From Acidimicrobiales bacterium (GTDB lineage: Bacteria; Actinomycetota; Acidimicrobiia; Acidimicrobiales; Bog-793), in NCBI GenBank assembly GCA_030037405.1, contig JASHRK010000039.1, forward strand, positions 1 to 5,839: a DNA stretch of 5,839 nt, written 5' to 3'. Shown piece after piece: positions 1 to 4,105 of this stretch. A program made the position numbers and the translations under genes. How positions within the stretch are numbered: position 1 is the first letter of the stretch; the number at the start of each line of letters is the position of its first letter. The notes under the pieces are model-generated. The model did not search any database, was not told where the DNA came from, and was given only the letters and a program-made list of their open reading frames with translations.

Positions 1-239
1 TCGGTGTCGGAAAGCTCGTACATGGTCATGTCGACGCTCCGGCGAGCAGAGGTGACGAGCCGGTAGATCTCAGACATCCCGTCTCTCGGCTCCACGAGCA
101 GCGAGTACGTGGGCAGTCCTGAGCGCGGCTTCGTAGCAAGGGCGGCTGCGGCTGCCGAGGTGGCGAGACAGCCGCCGGCCAGAGCGACAAGAGAGACGGC
201 GAGACCGGCACACCGGTGGCTGATGCTCGTCACGGTCAT
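1..239 (-). CDS. Secreted phospholipase D-like protein, N-terminal fragment (3' end outside window)
   Basis: I translated this open frame by hand from an ATG at 239-237. It stays open for 79 codons and runs off the window at position 1. The N-terminus is a typical export signal: a short polar and basic start with Arg9, a hydrophobic stretch at about residues 11-27, then an Ala-rich region at 26-35. Cys24 in LAGGC could be a loose lipobox, and the Ala-rich stretch could instead be a signal peptidase I site. After the signal, residues 45-79 read YSLLVEPRDGMSEIYRLV and then SARRSVDMTMYELSDT. This is the usual opening strand-helix-strand of PLD-superfamily domains, in which a helix of the type I-x-x-L-I-x-S-A-x-x-S-I-D precedes M-Y-E-L. 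The catalytic HxKxxxxD motifs would lie beyond the window, so activity cannot be judged. No clear Shine-Dalgarno sequence precedes the ATG. It follows the carboxylase genes by 64 nt and shows no obvious functional link to them. Confidence 0.72.
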   Translation of the reverse strand, partial: MTVTSISHRCAGLAVSLVALAGGCLATSAAAAALATKPRSGLPTYSLLVEPRDGMSEIYRLVTSARRSVDMTMYELSDT

Positions 240-303
240 AACGGGATCATCGCGTGAGGGTGCGCGTTGTGGCGCGGGCGGCTCGGGCGGCTGAGCTCTG
301 GAG

Positions 304-573
304 CTAATAGCCCTCGGTGCCGACCTGCCCGTGCTCGCGTCCTCCTGCCCACGGCCGGTCCCTGCGCAAAGGCACGGGCGTCGACCACCACCTCCCCGAG
401 AGACGCCAGACGTACTCGGGCGCCCCCCGCTCCCGCCCGGGCCCGGCGATCGACGGGAGCGTCGTCGGCCAGGCCTCTTCGACGGCAAGGGCGATGGCGG
501 CGGCGACGTCAGGAGGCGCCTCGAGGGCGCCGGCGGCCACAGGTTGCACGGGTCCGAGGCGATCGAGGCTCAC
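304..573 (-). CDS. Small 89-residue protein, possible acyl-CoA carboxylase accessory (epsilon-like) subunit
   Basis: This is a short ORF directly behind the carboxyltransferase gene, with a 36-nt gap, a GTG start at 573 and a TAG stop. It is in the same frame as the upstream gene, and this GTG is the first usable start after that gene's TGA. GTG codons 9 and 12 are alternative starts, and only a weak SD-like GAACGGG is seen. The protein has an Ala-rich helix at about residues 21-35 (PPDVAAAIALAVEEAW), a polar linker, then WRLSGRWW at 56-63 and a basic tail. This arrangement, a short Ala-rich helix, a linker and a Trp-x-x-(S/A)-G-R type end, resembles small polypeptides encoded beside biotin-dependent acyl-CoA carboxylases and decarboxylases, including actinobacterial epsilon subunits. 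That assignment rests on position and a weak pattern, not on a recognised family match. A hypothetical protein, or a chance ORF in GC-rich DNA, remains possible. It has no Cys and no membrane segment. Confidence 0.5.
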   Translation of the reverse strand: MSLDRLGPVQPVAAGALEAPPDVAAAIALAVEEAWPTTLPSIAGPGRERGAPEYVWRLSGRWWSTPVPLRRDRPWAGGREHGQVGTEGY

Positions 574-609
574 AGAGACCCGTTCACGGCGACCCGGTGG
601 CCCGCTCGC

Positions 610-2250
610 TCACAGCGGGATGTTCCCGTGCTTTCGCCTCGGCAGCTCCTCACGTTTCGACGCCAGCAGGTCGAGGGTGCGCGCAAGCACCTTCCTCGTG
701 TCGGCCGGGTCGATCACGTCGTCCACGTAGCCCCGCTCGGCCGCCACGTACGGGTTGGCGTATCGCTCGGTGTACTCCTCCACCAGCTCTGCTCGCCTCG
801 ACGTCGGGTCAGGAGAGTCGGCAAGCTCCCGCCGGTAGACGATCTCGACAGCACCCTGGGGGCCCATGACGGCGAGCTCGGCCGACGGCCAGGCGAAGGC
901 GAAGTCGGTCCCTATCGACTTCGAGTCCATGACGACATAGGCGCCGCCGTAGGCCTTGCGGGTGATGATCTGGATCCTCGGCACGGTCGCTTCGCAGTAT
1001 GCATAGAGAAGCTTGGCCCCGTGACGGATGATCCCGCCGTACTCCTGGTCGGTCCCCGGCATGAAGCCGGGCACGTCGACGAAGGTCACGAGCGGGATGT
1101 TGAAGGCGTCGCAGGTCCGGACGAAACGTGCCGCCTTCTCGGACGAGTCGATGTCGAGGACGCCGGCGAGCACGGCCGGCTGGTTGCCGACGATGCCTAT
1201 GACCCTTCCCGCCAGGCGGGCGAAGCCGCACGTGATGCTTCCGGCCCAGAGCGGGAAGTACTCGAAGTACTCCCCTTCGTCCACGACGGCCGCGATGACC
1301 TTGCGCATGTCGTAAGGCTGGTTGGGGCTCGGCGGCACTATGTCGCGCAGCTCCGGGCGCTCGGCCTCGGCGTCGGCCGGCCGCTCCGACATCGGCGGCA
1401 TCTCGAGGTTGTTGGACGGAAGGTAAGAGAGCAGGTACCGCACGTCGTCGAGGCACGACTTCTCGTCGGCAGCGACGAAGGACGCCACGCCCGAGCGGGT
1501 GGCGTGGCTCATGGCGCCGCCCAGCTGCTCGAGGGTGACGTCCTCGCCCGTCACGGTCTTCACCACGTCCGGGCCGGTGATGAACATGTGGCTCGTCTCG
1601 TGGACCATGAAGATGAAGTCGGTCATGGCCGGGGAGTAGACAGCCCCTCCGGCGCAGGGACCGAGGATCACAGAGATCTGGGGAACGACCCCGGAGGCAA
1701 GGACGTTGCGAAAGAAGATGCCGCCGTACCCGTTGAGGGAGACGACTCCCTCCTGGATCCGAGCGCCCCCGGAGTCCCCGAGACCGATCACGGGGACGCC
1801 GACGTCCACGGCGAGCTCCTGGAGCTTTTGGATCTTCTCCGCATGCGCCTCCCCGAGGGCGCCGCCGAACACCGTGAAGTCCTGGCTGAACACGCAGACG
1901 CGACGGCCGTCGATGGTGCCGAACCCCGTGATCACCCCGTCGGTGTACGGGCGCGACCGCTCGATGCCCATTCCGCTGAAACGGTGCCTGACGAGCAGAT
2001 CGATCTCCTGGAACGAGCCGGCGTCGAGGAGGTGCTCGATCCGTTCTCGTGCGAGCATCTTGCCCTTGGCACGTTGCGACTGAACGGCTCGCTCGACGCC
2101 CGGGTTGAGGGCGTCCTTCTTGCGCTCGGCGAGTCTCGCGACCCGGGCCGTCATCGAGTGGTCGACCGGTCCAGCCGGCTCTCGAGGAGGAGGCGGTGAC
2201 GGAGCTTCGGAATCGGGCGGTGCTGGGGCGGCCGCCGTCTCTTCTTGCAT
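610..2250 (-). CDS. pccB: Propionyl-CoA / acyl-CoA carboxylase, carboxyltransferase beta subunit
   Basis: This is the carboxyltransferase half of a biotin-dependent acyl-CoA carboxylase. It moves the carboxyl group from carboxybiotin to propionyl-CoA to give (S)-methylmalonyl-CoA in the cytoplasm. The protein is 546 residues and the family usually has about 510-540. Visible landmarks in order are the AKGKMLARERIEHLLD entry helix at 61-76, the SGGARIQEG motif at 160-168, the first oxyanion loop GPCAGGAVYSPA at 197-208, GPDVVKTVTGE at 226-236, the second crotonase domain with VDVPGFMPGTDQE at 391-403, KAYGGAYVVM at 432-441, and the family-typical C-terminus KHGNIPL. Residue V439 occupies the position of Asp422 of Streptomyces coelicolor PccB, a known acyl-CoA selectivity residue, so strict propionyl-CoA preference should not be assumed. 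The first 30 or so residues are Pro/Ala-rich and look disordered. ATG 2250 is chosen because it lies 10 nt after the epimerase stop; Met33 is an alternative. No strong SD is seen, so translational coupling is likely. The partner biotin carboxylase/BCCP subunit is not in the window. Confidence 0.95.
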   Translation of the reverse strand: MQEETAAAPAPPDSEAPSPPPPREPAGPVDHSMTARVARLAERKKDALNPGVERAVQSQRAKGKMLARERIEHLLDAGSFQEIDLLVRHRFSGMGIERSRPYTDGVITGFGTIDGRRVCVFSQDFTVFGGALGEAHAEKIQKLQELAVDVGVPVIGLGDSGGARIQEGVVSLNGYGGIFFRNVLASGVVPQISVILGPCAGGAVYSPAMTDFIFMVHETSHMFITGPDVVKTVTGEDVTLEQLGGAMSHATRSGVASFVAADEKSCLDDVRYLLSYLPSNNLEMPPMSERPADAEAERPELRDIVPPSPNQPYDMRKVIAAVVDEGEYFEYFPLWAGSITCGFARLAGRVIGIVGNQPAVLAGVLDIDSSEKAARFVRTCDAFNIPLVTFVDVPGFMPGTDQEYGGIIRHGAKLLYAYCEATVPRIQIITRKAYGGAYVVMDSKSIGTDFAFAWPSAELAVMGPQGAVEIVYRRELADSPDPTSRRAELVEEYTERYANPYVAAERGYVDDVIDPADTRKVLARTLDLLASKREELPRRKHGNIPL

Positions 2251-2260
2251 GGCCCGAAGG

Positions 2261-2695
2261 CTACCTGCTGGCCTCTTGGACGAGCTCTATGAGCGTTCCG
2301 AAGCTGGACCTCGGGTGCACGAAGGCGACCGTCGTGCCACGCGAACCCGGCCGTGGCACATCGTCGATGAGCGTGGCTCCGGCATCTCTCATGGACTCGA
2401 TGGCGGCGGCGCAATCGTTCACCCTGTAGCCGACGTGGTGGATGCCCTCGCCCCGGCGCGCGAGGTACCTCGCCACCGGCGAGTCTTCGCCCGTCGGGGT
2501 GAGCAACTGCACATACGAGTCGGCGACCCGCAGGAGCACCTCCTCTACCCCGTCGCCCTCGACCCTCTCCCGGTGGGCGACCGTGGCCCCGAGCGCCTGC
2601 TCGTACCAGCTGACGGCGGCGTCGAGGTCGCGCACGGCGATGGCGACATGGTCGATCTCCAGCAGCTCGAGCTCGCGGCGGTGAGTATCGCTCAC
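2261..2695 (-). CDS. mce: Methylmalonyl-CoA / ethylmalonyl-CoA epimerase (VOC fold)
   Basis: This enzyme interconverts the (S) and (R) forms of methylmalonyl-CoA, and in organisms with Ccr also ethylmalonyl-CoA, so that B12-dependent mutases can use the product. The 144-residue length fits the family. It has two beta-alpha-beta-beta-beta modules of the vicinal oxygen chelate fold. The expected divalent metal ligands are visible: His16 in IDHVAIAV, Gln63 in SYVQLLTP, His87 in GIHHVGYRV and Glu137 in GTLIELVQ. Glu46 in the RERVEGDGVEE segment is near the place of the second catalytic acid. The start is GTG at 2695, because GAGGT lies 7 nt upstream and the family begins a few residues before the first strand. 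The frame stays open upstream inside ccr, but that part does not resemble the family. The gene starts 10 nt after the ccr stop and ends 10 nt before the pccB ATG, which indicates one operon. The unusual minicistron at the start is listed separately. Confidence 0.93.
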   Translation of the reverse strand: MSDTHRRELELLEIDHVAIAVRDLDAAVSWYEQALGATVAHRERVEGDGVEEVLLRVADSYVQLLTPTGEDSPVARYLARRGEGIHHVGYRVNDCAAAIESMRDAGATLIDDVPRPGSRGTTVAFVHPRSSFGTLIELVQEASR

Positions 2696-2709
2696 TTGTC
2701 CGACCTCAT
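2692..2709 (-). other. Five-codon minicistron (MRSDK) linking ccr and the epimerase gene
   Basis: An ATG at 2709-2707 overlaps the ccr TGA as ATGA and opens five codons, M-R-S-D-K, that end in TGA at 2694-2692. This TGA overlaps the epimerase GTG start as GTGA. The ATG has a better ribosome binding site than the GTG does. The minicistron is in a different frame from the epimerase. It could couple translation by termination and restart, could be fortuitous, or could be the visible trace of an indel that separated the original ATG from the epimerase frame. Confidence 0.35.
2703..2707 (-). promoter_or_regulatory. Shine-Dalgarno GAGGT deciding the epimerase GTG start
   Basis: GAGGT reads on the minus strand at 2707-2703, partly inside the ccr stop codon, with 7 nt between it and the GTG at 2695. 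It supports this GTG over the longer open frame that reaches back into ccr. Confidence 0.6.
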
Positions 2710-4046
2710 GCCTCCAACCTCCTGAACGCTGTGATCCTGTCCTCTCCCACCTTCTCACGCAGCTCGTGGTCGGAGATCCCGAGGCCCTCGGACGGGGCGA
2801 GACAGAGCACCCCGATCTTGCCCTCGTGCCGGTTGCCGTGCACCTGGGCGGCCGCCTCCCCGACTCGCGACAACGGGTACAGGACCGAGAGGATCGGCTG
2901 GATCCTGCCGAGGGAGATGAGCCGGTTCGCTTCGTATGCCTCCCGGTAGTTGGCGAAGTGGGAGGACTTGATCTGCTTCAGCTTCATCCAGAGGTGCCGG
3001 TTGTCGTACTCGATCATGTACCCGGACGTCGCGGCGCACGTCACGATGATCCCTCCCCGCTTGGCGACGAAGACCGACGCTCCCATCGTCTGACGGCCCG
3101 GGTGCTCGAAGACGATGTCGGGGTCCTCGCCGACGAGCGCCCGGATGTCCCTCCCCAGCCTGCGCCACTCGGTCTCGTCCTGGGTGTTGTCGTCCGACCA
3201 GAAACGGTACGCCTTCTCGCTCCGGTCGATCACCGCCCCGCAGCCGAGCGCCTGCAACAGCTTGACCTTCGACGCCGAGCTCACGACACCGACCGGGATC
3301 CCACCGCCGTTCACCACGTACTGCACGGCGTAACCTCCGAGCCCACCGGTGGCGCCCCAGACGAGGACGACGTCGCCCTGTTTCATCCCGGCTCCGTTTC
3401 TCGAGACGAGCATGCGGTACGCCGTCGAGTTGCAAAGGGCGTTGCAGGCGGCCTCCTCCCACGTCAGATGTGCCGGCTTTGGGAGCAGCTGGTTCGCCTT
3501 CACGACCGCAAGGTCTGCCAGCCCTCCGAAGTTCGTCTCGAAGCCCCAGATGCGCTGGTTCGCCGCCAGCATCGAGTCGTCGTGGGCGGTCGGGTCCTGG
3601 TCGTCGACGTAGTTGCAGTGGACGACGACGCGATCGCCCGGCTTCCAGTTGCGAACCGCAGAGCCTGACCGGAGCACCACACCGGAGGCGTCAGACCCGA
3701 CGACGTGATACGCAAGGTCGTGGCGAGCTCCCCAGACGCTCTCCCGGCCGAGCCGGGCGAGGAAGCCGAATGTCGGTACCGGTTCGAAGATCGAGGTCCA
3801 GACGGTGTTGAAGTTGATGGCGGACGCCATGACGGCGATGTAGCACTCGTCGGGGGCGAGCTCGGGGACGGGGACCTCCCTCACGTGCAACGAGCGGCGG
3901 GGGTCCTTCTCCGCCGACTCGAGGCCGGCGAACATCTCCGCCTCCTCCTTCAGCACGACCGCCGCCCTGTAGGAGGCGGGGAGTGTGATGGAGGCGAGCT
4001 CGTCGCCGGAGGCGCCGGCGAGAACGGCGTCACGGATCGAGTCCAT
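2706..4046 (-). CDS. ccr: Crotonyl-CoA carboxylase/reductase
   Basis: This NADPH-dependent enoyl-CoA carboxylase/reductase of the zinc-less MDR superfamily converts crotonyl-CoA, CO2 and NADPH to (2S)-ethylmalonyl-CoA. It is the signature enzyme of the ethylmalonyl-CoA pathway and a source of ethylmalonyl extender units. The 446-residue length matches family members of about 445-450. The N-terminal segment has PLPESYR-like and KDPR elements, followed by VWTSIFEPV at 82-90, GSDASGVVLRSG at 117-128, WGFETNFGG at 167-175 and the Rossmann motif WGATGGLGGYA at 230-240. FEHPGR at 313-318, SSHFANYREA at 361-370 and GKIGVLCLAP at 409-418 complete the pattern. Residues equivalent to the CO2-binding set described for Kitasatospora setae Ccr are all present: Asn80, Phe169, Glu170 and His363. 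Carboxylation rather than simple reduction is therefore expected. ATG 4046 gives MDSIRDAV, matching family N-termini; the open frame upstream is only a shadow of the repeat protein gene. The epimerase and pccB follow in the same operon. Confidence 0.97.
   Translation of the reverse strand: MDSIRDAVLAGASGDELASITLPASYRAAVVLKEEAEMFAGLESAEKDPRRSLHVREVPVPELAPDECYIAVMASAINFNTVWTSIFEPVPTFGFLARLGRESVWGARHDLAYHVVGSDASGVVLRSGSAVRNWKPGDRVVVHCNYVDDQDPTAHDDSMLAANQRIWGFETNFGGLADLAVVKANQLLPKPAHLTWEEAACNALCNSTAYRMLVSRNGAGMKQGDVVLVWGATGGLGGYAVQYVVNGGGIPVGVVSSASKVKLLQALGCGAVIDRSEKAYRFWSDDNTQDETEWRRLGRDIRALVGEDPDIVFEHPGRQTMGASVFVAKRGGIIVTCAATSGYMIEYDNRHLWMKLKQIKSSHFANYREAYEANRLISLGRIQPILSVLYPLSRVGEAAAQVHGNRHEGKIGVLCLAPSEGLGISDHELREKVGEDRITAFRRLEA
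2718..2723 (-). promoter_or_regulatory. Perfect Shine-Dalgarno AGGAGG in the last codons of ccr
   Basis: AGGAGG at 2723-2718 lies 8 nt before the ATG at 2709, and a second GGAGG follows at 2715-2711. It is the strongest SD I found in the window. It points at the minicistron ATG, not at the epimerase frame, and could still load ribosomes for the epimerase through restart at the overlapping GTG. Confidence 0.55.
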
Positions 4047-4105
4047 GAGGAAGGCTAGCGCGGCAGCATCTGCTGGCAGAAAGCCGTCGGCCGGCGCCAC
4101 GCCTC
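4047..4105 (-). promoter_or_regulatory. ccr upstream gap with a possible leaderless promoter element
   Basis: This 59-nt gap separates the TGA of the repeat protein gene from the ccr ATG. The bases just before the ATG are pyrimidine-rich (CCTTCCTC), and no Shine-Dalgarno sequence can be seen. A TAGCCT hexamer at 4057-4052, of the TAnnnT form, ends 5 nt before the ATG, which would suit a transcript starting at or near the ATG. No good -35 box is seen at the usual spacing. A 12-nt inverted repeat, CAGCA-GA-TGCTG on the minus strand, lies at 4064-4075. The promoter reading is inference only. Confidence 0.25.

Noticed and set aside
26..211. 61-codon minus-strand ORF at the left end
   Set aside because: It is a different frame of the PLD-like gene. 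The PLD frame has a signal peptide and domain similarity; this one has none.
240..305. Terminator between the small ORF and the PLD-like gene
   Set aside because: Only a tight AGCTC-2-GAGCT repeat (294-305) and GC-rich direct repeats are present, with no stable stem-loop of adequate size and no T run.
809..1456. 215-codon minus-strand ORF inside pccB
   Set aside because: It is a second minus-strand frame within pccB, rich in Arg and Ala, with no domain.
331..2199. 622-codon open frame on the plus strand opposite pccB
   Set aside because: It is antisense to a gene with full-length family similarity. Its Arg/His/Val/Asp-rich composition is typical of antisense frames in high-GC DNA, and it has no recognisable domain.
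2696..2758. Epimerase start at 2758, adding 21 residues
   Set aside because: The added residues overlap the end of ccr, do not resemble the family, and the GTG at 2695 has a well-spaced GAGGT.
2766..3668. 300-codon plus-strand open frame opposite ccr
   Set aside because: It is an antisense shadow of a highly conserved enzyme gene.
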